A stretch of 64,000 nt of DNA from Bosea sp. Tri-49 (GCF_003952665.1 NZ_CP017947.1:390532-454531), one strand, 5' to 3'; numbered from the stretch's first letter, positions 44,417 through 53,343 are shown. Notes: generated by a model from the letters alone, not told the origin. Translations and numbers: made by a program.

Positions 44417-46477
44417 ATGAACGCGCACGTCTATCTAGACAGCCTCAATCCGGCGCAGCGGCGGGCGGTCTCGCATGGCGGTGGCGCGGATCCCGCTCCG
44501 CCTGTGCTGATCATTGCCGGCGCCGGCTCGGGCAAGACCAATACGCTGGCGCATCGCGTTGCCCATCTCCTCGTTTGCGGCGCTGACCCGCGGCGCATCC
44601 TGCTGATGACCTTCTCTCGCCGGGCCGCCTCCGAGATGATCCGCCGCGTCGAGCGCATCGCCCGCAAGGTGATGGGCGATGGCGCGGGCATCGCTGTGGA
44701 TGCGCTGAATTGGGCCGGCACCTTCCACGGCGTCGGTGCGCGGCTCCTGCGCGACCTCGCCGAGCAGATCGGGCTCGACCCCGCCTTCACGATTCATGAT
44801 CGCGAGGACGCCGCCGACCTGATGAATCTGGTCCGGCACGAGCTCGGGTTCTCGAAGACCGAGGCGCGCTTTCCAACCAAGGGAACGTGCCTGTCGATCT
44901 ATTCGCGCTGCGTGAACGCCGAGCAGCCGATCGAGGAGGTGCTGAGGCTGTCCTATCCCTGGTGCATCGCCTGGGCGGAGGAGCTGAAGCAGCTCTTTGC
45001 GGCTTACGTGGAGGCCAAACAGCAGCAGAATGTGCTCGATTACGACGACCTGCTGCTCTACTGGGCGCAAGCGATGAGCGATGGCGATCTCGCCGCCGAT
45101 GTCGGGGCGCGCTTCGACCATGTCATGGTCGACGAATACCAGGACACCAACCGGCTGCAATCTTCGATCCTGCTCGCTCTCAAACCGGATGGTCAGGGGC
45201 TAACCGTCGTCGGCGACGACGCCCAGTCGATCTATTCGTTCCGGGCGGCGACCGTTCGCAACATCCTCGACTTCCCGCTGGCGTTCTCGCCGCCGGCTGA
45301 GGTGATCACGCTTGACCAGAATTACCGCTCGACGCAAGCGATCCTTGGCGCCGCCAATGCGGTGATCGACCTTGCCGCCGAGCGCTTCACCAAGAACCTT
45401 TGGACCGATCGTGCCGCCGGCGCGGAGCCAGAACTGGTCAACGTCCGCGACGAAGCCGATCAGGCCCGCTTCATCGCGGAGACGGTGTTGGCAAACCGCG
45501 AGGCCGGCGCAACGCTGAAGCAGCAGGCCGTGCTCTTCCGCGCGTCTCATCACAGCGGTCCGCTCGAGATCGAACTGACACGCCGGAACATCCCGTTCGT
45601 GAAGTTCGGCGGGCTGAAATTCCTCGACGCCGCCCACGTCAAGGACCTGCTCGCGTTGCTGCGTTTCGTCGAGAATCCGCGCGACCGGGTTTCGGCGTTC
45701 CGCGTCATGCAGCTGCTGCCCGGCGTCGGTCCGACCTCGGCCCAGCGCGTCATCGAGCATCTGGCGCAGGCGCCGGATCGGGCAGAGGCTTTGCGCGAAG
45801 CGCCCGCACCGGCACGCGCAGGAGAAGATTGGACCGCGTTCGTCGAGGCGTGCGAGGCGCTACGCTCCGGCAGCTCAGGCTGGCCGGCCGAGATCGAGCG
45901 GGCCCGGCTTTGGTACGAGCCGCATCTGGAGCGGATCCATGAGGACGCAACGACGCGCCAGGCCGACCTCCTGCAGCTCGAGCAGATCGCCGGCGGCTAT
46001 CCCTCGCGCGAGCGCTTCCTGACCGAGCTGACGCTCGACCCTCCAGACGCCACCAGCGACCAGGCCGGCGTGCCGCATCTCGACGAGGACTATCTGATCC
46101 TCTCGACCATCCACTCGGCCAAGGGGCAGGAGTGGAAGTCGGTCTTCGTCATGAATGTTGTCGACGGCTGCATCCCGATCGATCTCGGCGCCGGCGCCAA
46201 AGACGAGATCGAGGAAGAGCGCCGGTTGCTCTATGTGGCCATGACCAGAGCCAAGGATGATCTGCACTTGATGGTGCCGCAGCGCTTCTTCACGCACGGC
46301 CAGTCATCAACCGGTGACAGGCACGTCTATGCCGCCCGCACGCGCTTCATCCCGAACAATCTGCTGAAGTATTTCGAGCGGCGCGCGTGGCCGCTGGCGG
46401 CACCCACGGGTGCGCGGGCGCCGTCCGGCGGCCCAAAGGTCGATGTTCGCGCCAAGATGCGCGGCATGTGGCGCTGA
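44417..46477 (+). CDS. UvrD/Rep/PcrA-family ATP-dependent DNA helicase
   Basis: A 686-residue SF1A helicase with all motifs in order: Walker A IIAGAGSGKTNTLAHR near residue 32, TFSRRAASEMIRRVE, Walker B MVDEYQDTNRLQ near 240, GDDAQSIYSFRAA, LDQNYRSTQAIL, STIHSAKGQEWKSVF near 565 and EERRLLYVAMTRAKDDL near 600. There is no C-terminal nuclease domain. It is shorter than UvrD (about 720) and typical of the accessory UvrD-like helicases found beside housekeeping uvrD in Hyphomicrobiales. It is not in an obvious operon; repair or replication-restart function is inferred from family. Confidence 0.92.
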   Translation: MNAHVYLDSLNPAQRRAVSHGGGADPAPPVLIIAGAGSGKTNTLAHRVAHLLVCGADPRRILLMTFSRRAASEMIRRVERIARKVMGDGAGIAVDALNWAGTFHGVGARLLRDLAEQIGLDPAFTIHDREDAADLMNLVRHELGFSKTEARFPTKGTCLSIYSRCVNAEQPIEEVLRLSYPWCIAWAEELKQLFAAYVEAKQQQNVLDYDDLLLYWAQAMSDGDLAADVGARFDHVMVDEYQDTNRLQSSILLALKPDGQGLTVVGDDAQSIYSFRAATVRNILDFPLAFSPPAEVITLDQNYRSTQAILGAANAVIDLAAERFTKNLWTDRAAGAEPELVNVRDEADQARFIAETVLANREAGATLKQQAVLFRASHHSGPLEIELTRRNIPFVKFGGLKFLDAAHVKDLLALLRFVENPRDRVSAFRVMQLLPGVGPTSAQRVIEHLAQAPDRAEALREAPAPARAGEDWTAFVEACEALRSGSSGWPAEIERARLWYEPHLERIHEDATTRQADLLQLEQIAGGYPSRERFLTELTLDPPDATSDQAGVPHLDEDYLILSTIHSAKGQEWKSVFVMNVVDGCIPIDLGAGAKDEIEEERRLLYVAMTRAKDDLHLMVPQRFFTHGQSSTGDRHVYAARTRFIPNNLLKYFERRAWPLAAPTGARAPSGGPKVDVRAKMRGMWR

Positions 46478-46501
46478 GTCGATTGCTTGTTAGCGGGGCG
46501 C

Positions 46502-46729
46502 CTAATGGCCCTCAAGCTTAAGCTCTGCGACATACACTTGCGCACCATCTGCGTCCCGGACCGTCACCGTCAGCGCCAGAAAATCTCCGTTCGGCAGCTT
46601 CTCGCGGTTCATCCCGACCAAAAGCTCCTTGGCAGCGTTCTTTGCACTCGCATCATCAGGCAACTCGACGCCCTCATCATCCAGGTCGGTCTTGTCGCCG
46701 TCGCGGGTGTGGAAGAAGTAGCGCGTCAT
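46502..46729 (-). CDS. DUF6894-type small protein
   Basis: A 75-residue protein with the family start TRYFFHTRDGDKTDLDDEG and VELPDDASAKNAAKELL, a pattern seen in many copies in Hyphomicrobiales genomes. It ends with strand-rich LALTVTVRDADGAQVYVAEL. Function is unknown. It lies 24 bases from the convergent helicase gene and 47 bases downstream of the Crp/Fnr gene on the same strand. Confidence 0.85.
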   Translation of the reverse strand: MTRYFFHTRDGDKTDLDDEGVELPDDASAKNAAKELLVGMNREKLPNGDFLALTVTVRDADGAQVYVAELKLEGH

Positions 46730-46776
46730 CCTCGCAGAATGCGTACCCAGCCATTCAGGTTCCAGCTACCCGACAA

Positions 46777-47502
46777 TTACTTTCGCAGGTGCAGATAGCG
46801 CGCGTCGAATTCGCCGAGCTCGCACAGCTTATCCCAGTCGAGCACCGTGATGCGGTTGGCGCGGATCCGCACGAGCTTCGCCTGGCGCAATTCCCGCAGC
46901 TTCTTGTTGATGTGGACGGTCGACAAGCCGAGCGCGTCGGCAATCTCGGTCTGAGTCATCGGCAGATTGCAGGTATGACCATCGGAAAGCCCGATCGCCT
47001 TCATCTTGGTAATGAACTCGCACAGAAAATGCGCGATGCGGCTCGGGGCCGATCTCCTGCCGATACCAACCATCCATTCGCGAAAAATCGACGCGTCGAT
47101 CAATGCCTCGCGCCAGAATGCTTCAGCTACCCGGTACGAGGCGCGCGTGATGCGGCGAACGGCATCATGTGGGATGAAGCCCACTGTCGCTGCAGTCAGG
47201 GTTCCCAGGCTGTGGTCCATCTCCTCGATGTGAAGCGAATGCAGGTCCGGGATATCTCCGGGAATGTGCAGCGACAGAATTTGACGCTCACCTGAACCGA
47301 CGATCTTGTATCGACATACAAGGCCTTCGATCACCAGGCAGCACTGCTTGGTGCGCTCGCCCTCGCTGACGATATCTTGGTATGCATCGAACGGCCGCAC
47401 GCTGACCGGCAACTCGAGAAGCAGTCCCCGTTCCTCCTCGGAGAGCGATGTGATCGTTTCAAGCTTGCGGACGAGCTTTTCAAGATGCTCGCGTTTATCC
47501 AT
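46777..47502 (-). CDS. Crp/Fnr-family transcriptional regulator
   Basis: A 241-residue regulator with an N-terminal cyclic-nucleotide-binding-type beta barrel (QDIVSEGERTKQCCLVIEG and YKIVGSGERQILSLHIPGD) and a C-terminal winged helix (LPMTQTEIADALGLSTVHIN then KKLRELRQAKLVRI). Cysteines at CC in the barrel are not in an FNR-type iron-sulfur arrangement, so oxygen sensing through a cluster is unlikely. This type is abundant in Hyphomicrobiales, often for stress or nitrogen-oxide response. The effector cannot be inferred. Confidence 0.92.
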   Translation of the reverse strand: MDKREHLEKLVRKLETITSLSEEERGLLLELPVSVRPFDAYQDIVSEGERTKQCCLVIEGLVCRYKIVGSGERQILSLHIPGDIPDLHSLHIEEMDHSLGTLTAATVGFIPHDAVRRITRASYRVAEAFWREALIDASIFREWMVGIGRRSAPSRIAHFLCEFITKMKAIGLSDGHTCNLPMTQTEIADALGLSTVHINKKLRELRQAKLVRIRANRITVLDWDKLCELGEFDARYLHLRK

Positions 47503-47673
47503 CCCGTCCGCTTCCTCGCTGAATGCTGTCAGACTGCGGTGTCGACTGGCCGCAGCACTTGCCCAATCAGGCCTGGATATTGAGCGCTGGAATGGATGAC
47601 GGCAAGGACGATGACGGCGCCGTCCATCTCTTCGAAGCGCTGAAGAAGAGCTTTTCCCGGGCGGGCCTCGCTG

Positions 47674-47934
47674 CTACGCCGCCTCCACCGGGGGCGCCAG
47701 CACACGACCCGTGATCGCCAGATGCTTGTCGCTGCGGTTCATGACCACGACCACCACGCATGTGCCATCGTCACAATCAAGAGTCAGTCGATGGCAAAAC
47801 GAGCTGTCGTCGAATGCTGCCGTGTCGAAGAGCAGATAGCCCGCCCGGTGGTCGTCGTAATCGGCTGCAAATTGATACGCGACCTCTGTCCTGCTCCCGT
47901 CGCGCAGGTTCAGATAGCCATTTCCGGTAAGCAT
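47674..47934 (-). CDS. Hypothetical 86-residue protein
   Basis: A small protein starting at 47934 (MLTGNGYLNLRDGSRTEV), with GGAGACAGGCT before the ATG. It is predicted to be mostly beta (YQFAADYDDHRAGYLLFDTA, then RLTLDCDDGTCVVVVVMNRS). No signal peptide or known motif; similar to small PilZ-neighbour-like hypothetical proteins of rhizobia, without certainty. The region 47503-47673 between it and the Crp/Fnr gene holds nothing I can support. Confidence 0.65.
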   Translation of the reverse strand: MLTGNGYLNLRDGSRTEVAYQFAADYDDHRAGYLLFDTAAFDDSSFCHRLTLDCDDGTCVVVVVMNRSDKHLAITGRVLAPPVEAA

Positions 47935-48055
47935 AGCCTGTCTCCGCCTAGCGGCGTCAACACGCGCCGCATAAAGGAGCGGAACGTGCCGTTCCTGCTG
48001 TCCAGTGCGTACGATCAGGCGACGCTCGATCAGCACCCCGCTTTCGATGGTGTGG

Positions 48056-48325
48056 CTAATATCGGCAAGCCCGCACCTCGGGAAAGGCTCCTCTCGACGC
48101 TGGCGTCGTTGCTAGCGACGTAGCCTTTTTCAGCCTCGTTAATTCTTCGGGATCGGGCAGACGCTGCCAAAGGGGGCGCGGATCCTCCGTTCCGCCCGAC
48201 ACATCGATTTCGAGGGCTGCCCGCTCGTGCTCTGAAGTCAGACGACATGCACGCGATGCGAGACTGAGAGATAACTCGGACCGATCCGAAATTGTGGCTG
48301 GCCGATATTGCCAGCAACAAGGCAT
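48056..48325 (-). CDS. Possible small hypothetical protein
   Basis: An 89-residue frame starting at 48325 (MPCCWQYRPATISDRSEL), divergent from the HARP-like gene at 48335. The later part DPRPLWQRLPDPEELTRLKKA reads like a real protein, but the ribosome-binding site is weak and the family is not recognised. Confidence 0.4.
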   Translation of the reverse strand: MPCCWQYRPATISDRSELSLSLASRACRLTSEHERAALEIDVSGGTEDPRPLWQRLPDPEELTRLKKATSLATTPASRGAFPEVRACRY

Positions 48326-48334
48326 GTTAACCCG

Positions 48335-49225
48335 ATGCCTGTCGCCACGATCGAAGAAATCCAGGTTCGCGGTCAGGATGACAGAACGGGAGCCATCGTT
48401 TCGTTCCCCTATGACGCGAGCTTGGTCGAACGCTTCCGCGCAAGGTTTCCGCGCGCGAGATGGCATGACGACAGCCAAACGTGGTTCGTTCCCGGCACGA
48501 CGGCTGAACGCCGCGTCGGGCTCTGGCTTCAGCACGAGCTGTCAGAGCCAATGGCCTTTGCCGATGAGCGTGGGCGAGATGCATTTGCGTTCGATCCTAT
48601 CGAGAGCCAGTACCTCGAAGCGAACGACGACCTGATCGTTAGAACTCCATATTCGCGGATTGTCATCGAGGAGCTTCGCGCCATTCCATGGGCCGCGTGG
48701 GATGCGGGCGAGCGCGCCTGGCGTGTGCCGTATCGTTCCCTCGAGGCGCTCAGAGAGCGCTGGCTGACCATCGAGATCGCTGCCCGACGGGCCGAGCCCG
48801 GCGAGCGCAAGCGGCGGCGCGAGGAGCTGAAACGCTCGCCGGAGTTTGCCGCGATCAAGGAGCTGGCAACTGAGCGCCGGCGCAAGCGTCTTCCACTACC
48901 AAGTTCGGCGCTACCGCCAATCGGGCGACCGGTGATGACAGCCATTGGCATCGTGTCGGTGACAGGCAGTGACGGAGAGATAGCGGACCTGGCGACGGTT
49001 GCGACATATCCTGTCTCGAACACTATGGGCGACTATGTCTGGGTCTTCTGGCGCTCGCCGACGCTCGACGAACTTGTGCGAACCTGGCCAGCGCGGCGAG
49101 CGTCCAATGAAAAAGAACAGGCAAGGGGATGGTGGCTTCCGACGCTGGCGGAGCTGCGTGTGGCTCGCCGGAAAGCCAGGTCAATCGAGCGAGCAGCGGC
49201 AACCAGAGCCGCTCGCACCGTATAG
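48335..49225 (+). CDS. Stand-alone HARP-like domain protein
   Basis: A 296-residue protein. The N-terminal half has two HARP-like units: IVSFPYDASLVERFRARFP with ARWHDDSQTWFVPG near residues 22-60, and VRTPYSRIVIEELRAIPWAA with WDAGERAWRVPYRSL near 100-145. In eukaryotic SMARCAL1 and some bacterial helicases this fold anneals or binds DNA; here no helicase domain is attached. The middle is highly basic (GERKRRREELKRS) and the C-terminal 100 residues are unrecognised. I choose ATG 48335; a TTG at 48308 is the alternative. Confidence 0.72.
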   Translation: MPVATIEEIQVRGQDDRTGAIVSFPYDASLVERFRARFPRARWHDDSQTWFVPGTTAERRVGLWLQHELSEPMAFADERGRDAFAFDPIESQYLEANDDLIVRTPYSRIVIEELRAIPWAAWDAGERAWRVPYRSLEALRERWLTIEIAARRAEPGERKRRREELKRSPEFAAIKELATERRRKRLPLPSSALPPIGRPVMTAIGIVSVTGSDGEIADLATVATYPVSNTMGDYVWVFWRSPTLDELVRTWPARRASNEKEQARGWWLPTLAELRVARRKARSIERAAATRAARTV

Positions 49226-49426
49226 CCTGCAACTGCCCCCGCTTCCGGCCTACGCATGTGAGATGCTGCGACAGGTATCGCGATAGCGCGCAACGAGGCA
49301 GCCAAGGGAGGCGGCGATGGGGGCCTTGGATCGCAGCGGGTCCTACGCTCCATTGAGGTCACGGACCTGCATGTTTGCGGATTGTCACGCCCGGAACGCC
49401 GGCTCTTCGTTCTGTGCGGCAATAAA

Positions 49427-49458
49427 CAGGCCCGGCCTTCACGAGAAGGCCGGGCCTG
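49427..49458. terminator. Strong bidirectional-looking terminator hairpin
   Basis: A 14-bp perfect stem (CAGGCCCGGCCTTC with GAAGGCCGGGCCTG) around ACGA. On the minus strand it is followed by TTTATTG, so it best ends transcription from the stress-protein gene at 49675. The 449-bp gap 49226-49674 between convergent genes holds no supportable gene. Confidence 0.75.
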
Positions 49459-49674
49459 GGGATCGCCGAGCGCGACCGCGTTTCTCTAATTGGCCGTCCC
49501 CTTGGCCTCCGGCCGGCGTCATCGAGCGACCGATACATCCACGGCTCGCTCGATGCCGGTTCCTTCGGCTCGCCCCAAACCTAGGCGGGCGAGCGCCGAA
49601 TGCCAGTGGCGATTCTGGAGAGGCCTGGCACCCTTCCGAGCGCCAAGCGGGGAATGCGGATAGGACGCGCGTCG

Positions 49675-50208
49675 TCAGATCAGAGGTCCGCGATAGCGCT
49701 CCGCCTTATCGTCGAACCTGCTCCAGCCTTCGTCCCGATATTCGGTAAGCCGGGTGTCTCGATCGATCGGCGTCGCGCTATCCATGATGGCCTCGGCCGA
49801 AAGGGCCTGATCCTCCGACGCCTTGACCGACACCACGGTGCCGCCACGTCGAACGGTCTCGGCGTGATAGTTGGCGCTCTCCTCATCCTCACCAGCGCTC
49901 GTGAACGCCCCGATGATGCCGCCGGTAGCACCGCCCGCCGCAGCACCCGCGGCAGTGGACGCAAGCCAGCCAGCCGCCACGACTGGGCCAATCCCGGGAA
50001 TCGCGATCAGGCCAAGCCCGGCGAGCAGGCCGGCCGCGCCTCCAACCGCGGCCCCGATGCCGGCGCCTTCGCCAGCGTTGCCGTCATCGGCATCCTCGTG
50101 GCGGCCGACGAGGCTGATATTCGCGGCCGGGAACCCGGCTGATTCAAGTTCTTCGACGACTCGACGGGCGATATCGTAGCTCTCATAGGATCGCGTGACG
50201 GTGCGCAT
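49675..50208 (-). CDS. General-stress protein with YflT-like domain and glycine zipper
   Basis: A 177-residue protein preceded by GGAGGAGAAACTC. The N-terminal YflT/GSP17M-type unit is VTRSYESYDIARRVVEELES with GFPAANISLVGRHED. The centre (residues 48-105) is a Gly/Ala-rich hydrophobic glycine-zipper stretch (AGLLAGLGLIAIPGIGPVVAA), then ETVRRGGTVVSVKA. Similar proteins are induced by osmotic, heat or starvation stress through the general stress response. No partner is adjacent, but nearby genes at 50243 and 52062 also look stress-related. Confidence 0.8.
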   Translation of the reverse strand: MRTVTRSYESYDIARRVVEELESAGFPAANISLVGRHEDADDGNAGEGAGIGAAVGGAAGLLAGLGLIAIPGIGPVVAAGWLASTAAGAAAGGATGGIIGAFTSAGEDEESANYHAETVRRGGTVVSVKASEDQALSAEAIMDSATPIDRDTRLTEYRDEGWSRFDDKAERYRGPLI

Positions 50209-50242
50209 GAGTTTCTCCTCCTGTTGTCATCAAGACCGAATG

Positions 50243-50542
50243 TCAGTTGCGGGTGATGTTGCCCCGGTAATCGACCGAGACGGTCACCTGAGCGCCGGAG
50301 TGCGTCGCGTTCCCCTTCCAGACGCCGTTGTCGTCCTTCTTCAGGCCGGCGACATTGGTGTAGCCGTTGGCCTCAAGCCGGCTCTTGGCCTGTCCTTCCG
50401 TGAAGCTGTTGGCTCCCGGCAGGGGCGCATTGGCATCGGCCGGAGCAGTGGGCGAAGGCGTTGGCGCGGTTGTCGATGTCTGCGCGACGCCGGCGGTTGA
50501 AATCAAGGCGCAGAAGATCGACGTGATAATCACGTTGCGCAT
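50243..50542 (-). CDS. Exported PepSY-like small protein
   Basis: A 99-residue protein starting at 50542 with AAGGAG before the ATG. A signal peptide (NVIITSIFCALISTAGVAQ) is followed by a Thr/Pro-rich linker and a PepSY-like unit, FTEGQAKSRLEANGYTNVAG with DDNGVWKGNATHSGAQVTV and VDYRGNI. Periplasmic. Such units may inhibit proteases or sense envelope stress. It is 34 bases downstream of nothing on the same strand and likely monocistronic. Confidence 0.82.
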   Translation of the reverse strand: MRNVIITSIFCALISTAGVAQTSTTAPTPSPTAPADANAPLPGANSFTEGQAKSRLEANGYTNVAGLKKDDNGVWKGNATHSGAQVTVSVDYRGNITRN

Positions 50543-50686
50543 GAGAATCTCCTTGAATGTCAGCAGGTTATGCCAGTGATAGGAGAAAACTTCCGGATTA
50601 AAGAGTGGTTCCGCCCGGTAAGTGAAAGTCGGTGAAATTGCTGATTGCGGGTGCCCCAAGAGCGGGGTGACTATGGCACCGGTGGA

Positions 50687-51457
50687 TTACGAGAGAAGAA
50701 CCCAGGCCGGCGCATGATCGCTCGCCTTCTCCCAGCCGCGTACATGCCGATCAACATCGGCAGCCCTAAGTCGCTTCGCGAGATCCGGGCTGAACAGCAG
50801 GTGATCGAGGCGCAAACCGGCGTTCCGACCCCACGCGTTCCGGAGATAATCCCAGAAGCTGTAGATGCGCTCGCCGGGGTGCACCTTGCGCAATGCATCT
50901 GTCCAGCCCTGTTCGAGCAGCTCACGGTAGGCTTGCCGCACTTCCGGGCGGAACAGGGCGTCGTCGATCCAGCGCTCCGGTTTGTAGACGTCGAGCTCGG
51001 TCGGGATCACGTTGAAATCGCCGATCAAGGCCACGGGCACTTGGTGAGAGAGCAGCTCTGCCGCGTGGTCAGATAGGCGGTTGAACCAGTCCAGCTTGTA
51101 GTTGAATTTAGGTCCCGGTGCCGGATTGCCGTTCGGCATATACAGGCAGCCGATGAGCACGCCTTTCACGGCCGCTTCGATATAGCGGCTCTGCGCATCG
51201 TCTTCGTCGCCTGGAAGACCGCGGCGCGTCTCGATCGGATCGGCGCCGCGCGCCAGGATTGCGACACCGTTCCAACTCTTCTGGCCGTGCCAGATCGCGC
51301 CATAGCCGGCATCGCGGATCGCGGCTTCAGGGAATTTGCTCTGTAGTGCCTTCAGTTCCTGGAGGCAGACGACATCTGGCTCGGCCTCCGCCAGCCAGCG
51401 GAGCAGCACCGGCAGGCGCCCATTGATCCCGTTAACATTGAAAGTGGCTATTTTCAC
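50687..51457 (-). CDS. xthA: Exodeoxyribonuclease III
   Basis: A 256-residue AP endonuclease/3'-5' exonuclease of base-excision repair. Motifs are TFNVNGINGRLPVLL at the start, VCLQELKA (metal-binding Glu), YMPNGNPAPG, IGDFNVIPTELDV near residue 150 and LRLDHLLFS then ASDHAPAWV (catalytic Asp-His). It starts with GTG at 51457, overlapping the stop of a 68-residue gene as GTGA. Length is normal for the XthA family. Confidence 0.95.
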   Translation of the reverse strand: MKIATFNVNGINGRLPVLLRWLAEAEPDVVCLQELKALQSKFPEAAIRDAGYGAIWHGQKSWNGVAILARGADPIETRRGLPGDEDDAQSRYIEAAVKGVLIGCLYMPNGNPAPGPKFNYKLDWFNRLSDHAAELLSHQVPVALIGDFNVIPTELDVYKPERWIDDALFRPEVRQAYRELLEQGWTDALRKVHPGERIYSFWDYLRNAWGRNAGLRLDHLLFSPDLAKRLRAADVDRHVRGWEKASDHAPAWVLLS

Positions 51458-51660
51458 GAGCGAGACGGTTTGCGGTGACCACGTCTCGAGCGATCAGGGG
51501 CGAGCTGCTGAAGGACGCAGCTCAGAACAGCGAAGGTCATCGGCGGTGTCCTAAGCCGCGAAACGAGATAGCCCAGAGGTAACGCCAAGGGCTTGGGGAT
51601 TTTCCCACCCGCAATCTCGTTTGCGAGCAATAGGCCTACCAGTTGTACCAGTGTTCGCAT
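51454..51660 (-). CDS. Small hydrophobic hypothetical protein coupled to xthA
   Basis: A 68-residue frame (MRTLVQLVGLLLANEIAGGK, then PLALPLGYLVSRLRTPP) with a GGAG site nine bases before the ATG. Its stop overlaps the xthA start as GTGA, an arrangement that supports real translation. It has one or two membrane-like stretches. No family recognised. Confidence 0.5.
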   Translation of the reverse strand: MRTLVQLVGLLLANEIAGGKIPKPLALPLGYLVSRLRTPPMTFAVLSCVLQQLAPDRSRRGHRKPSRS

Positions 51661-51689
51661 GGCGAATTGCTCCGGGCTTTGGGGTCGAC

Positions 51690-51944
51690 CTAATCGAGCT
51701 TTAGCTTGCCGAGGTTTCCGGGCAGCCCCGCGACGGCGAGGTCATCAGGACTGCGGTTCGTTCCCGGCTCAGGATTCGCTTCCGGCCCATTTCGCTTGTC
51801 TCGGCGGTGATCCTCATCCCATTGGCGAAGCGCTGCGACCAAGCCCTTCAGCTCTTCGGCAGCGGCAGAACCTTCAGGAGCATCGCTCAAGGTGTTGGCT
51901 CGCTCGGCCGCAGCCGCATAGTCAGTATGTGATTGAATTAGCAT
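51690..51944 (-). CDS. Hypothetical 84-residue protein
   Basis: A small acidic/charged protein starting at 51944 (MLIQSHTDYAAAAERANTLS), with GGAGG eight bases upstream. It contains DAPEGSAAAEELKGLVAALR and WDEDHRRDKRNG, so a short helical protein with a disordered, proline-rich tail. No motif recognised. It may be cotranscribed with the small gene before xthA (29-bp gap). Confidence 0.6.
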   Translation of the reverse strand: MLIQSHTDYAAAAERANTLSDAPEGSAAAEELKGLVAALRQWDEDHRRDKRNGPEANPEPGTNRSPDDLAVAGLPGNLGKLKLD

Positions 51945-52061
51945 CGCAGCCTCCGTGTCGAATGTGCCTCGCCCGCTGCGGCTCGGCATATTTTGCTCTT
52001 GGACCGGAACCGCGTGCGACGCCCTTCGTTCCATGGGCTTCAGTCAGCCAGGGAGCGCGAC

Positions 52062-52568
52062 ATGGCCAATGAACCTAAAACCCTAAACGATCTGTTCTTG
52101 GATACGCTCAAGGACATCTACTATGCCGAAAAGCAGATCCTGAAGGCCCTTCCAAAAATGGCGAAGGCCGCAACCGCGCCGGAACTCAAGCAAGCGTTCG
52201 AGAAGCATCGCGACGAGACCGAGACCCATGTCGAGCGTCTCAGCGACGTGTTCGAGATCATCGGCAAGGCTCCTCGGGGCAAGACCTGCGACGCCATTCT
52301 CGGCATCATCGAGGAAGGCAAATCGATCATGGAGGAGTTCGAAGGCAGCCCAGCTCTCGATGCCGGTCTCCTCGGCGCGGCCCAGGCCGTAGAGCACTAC
52401 GAGATTGCGCGCTACGGCACGCTGAAAGCGTGGGCTCAACAACTCGGCTTGGGTAACGCTGCCAAGCTCCTCGACCAGACGCTGATCGAGGAGCTGAAGA
52501 CTGACCAGACGCTCTCCAAGCTCGGCGAAAGCAAGGTCAACAAGCAGGCTCAGGCCAAGGCCGCCTGA
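52062..52568 (+). CDS. YciE/YciF-family ferritin-like protein (DUF892)
   Basis: A 168-residue four-helix ferritin-like protein starting at 52062. The family start TLNDLFLDTLKDIYYAEKQI is present, with metal-ligand glutamates and histidines in KHRDETETHVERL and AAQAVEHYEIARYG, and EELKTDQTLSKLGE at the end. YciE/YciF proteins are induced by osmotic and general stress and bind a di-iron centre. A strong terminator follows at 52575. Confidence 0.92.
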   Translation: MANEPKTLNDLFLDTLKDIYYAEKQILKALPKMAKAATAPELKQAFEKHRDETETHVERLSDVFEIIGKAPRGKTCDAILGIIEEGKSIMEEFEGSPALDAGLLGAAQAVEHYEIARYGTLKAWAQQLGLGNAAKLLDQTLIEELKTDQTLSKLGESKVNKQAQAKAA

Positions 52569-52574
52569 CCTCTT

Positions 52575-52598
52575 GCGGCTCCGGTTCGCCGGAGCCGC
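52575..52598. terminator. Terminator after the ferritin-like gene
   Basis: A 10-bp perfect stem (GCGGCTCCGG with CCGGAGCCGC) and a TTCG tetraloop, seven bases after the stop, followed by CTTTCAC. Confidence 0.8.
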
Positions 52599-52618
52599 CT
52601 TTCACTTATGTGGTCGCC

Positions 52619-52924
52619 ATGCCAGACAAATCCGATCCGATATCAAATCTTGGCCGTCCTCCTTTTTCACCCGGCTTTCGCAGGCTATTGCCCGCTATTC
52701 CGGCAAACCCGCCACAGCCTTCATCGCCCTATCGGTGGTTGTCATCTGGGCGGTGTCCGGCCCCGATCTTTGGCTTCAACGATACCTGGCAACTGGTGAT
52801 CAACACCTCGACGACGATCATCACCTTCCTGATGGTCGTCGTGATCCAGAACAGCCAGAACCGCGACACGGCAGCGATGCAGATCAAGCTCGACGAGCTC
52901 CTCTCCAAAGTCGGGATGACATGA
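52619..52924 (+). pseudogene. Low-affinity iron permease-like gene with two compensating frameshifts
   Basis: Starting at ATG 52619 the family pattern begins MPDKSDP, moves one frame at the TTTTT tract 52663-52667 to SFFTRLSQAIARYSGKPATAF and LSVVVIWAVSGP, and returns to the first frame at CCCC 52761-52764 for IFGFNDTWQLVINTS, TTIITFLMVVVIQNS and DTAAMQIKLDELL. Both breaks are at homopolymers. Without them it would be a roughly 102-residue two-helix membrane protein of the low-affinity iron permease family. The uncorrected frame from 52619 gives a protein with a scrambled central part and loss of the first helix. Confidence 0.75.
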
Positions 52925-53035
52925 GCAGGGTCCCCGCGCGACGCGGGCGCCACTCTGACATCTGCAAGACTCAGCTCGATCAATGAACCGACGGCTTCTT
53001 GGCACGCTAGCTCGGCGTCGATCCGCGCTGGAGCG

Positions 53036-53280
53036 CTAGCGGGCGGCTGGATCGATAGATCTGGCGACCGCGTCCTTCGCCTTCTGCGGCAAGAGGGTCA
53101 TGGTGAGGATGAAGGCGGAGAGCAGGAAGCACACGCCGTTGGTGATGATGAGCGGCCACGCGCCGAGCCCGAAACCGTAGGTTGGATCCCGGAGGCGGCA
53201 TCCCGATGGAGGATGCAACATACTTGTCGAAGCTCAGCAGACCCATCAGCGTCCCGCCTGGAATACCGAGTAGAAAATGG
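53036..53280 (-). pseudogene. Small membrane protein remnant, SemiSWEET-like
   Basis: Two overlapping minus-strand frames give parts of a small membrane protein: HFLLGIPGGTLMGLLSFDKY (about 53220-53290), then one frame over YGFGLGAWPLIITNGVCFLL with SAFILTMTLLPQKAKD, ending at 53036. The second part resembles the last helix of SemiSWEET/PQ-loop sugar transporters (YGLxLGSWPIIxxN), but the evidence is thin. The change of frame near 53175 implies decay or sequence error. Confidence 0.4.
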
Positions 53281-53343
53281 ACAGTGAATTGAAGAATACT
53301 GTCTGATGCCAGCAATGGCGACATTGACAAGCTCGTGCTCACC

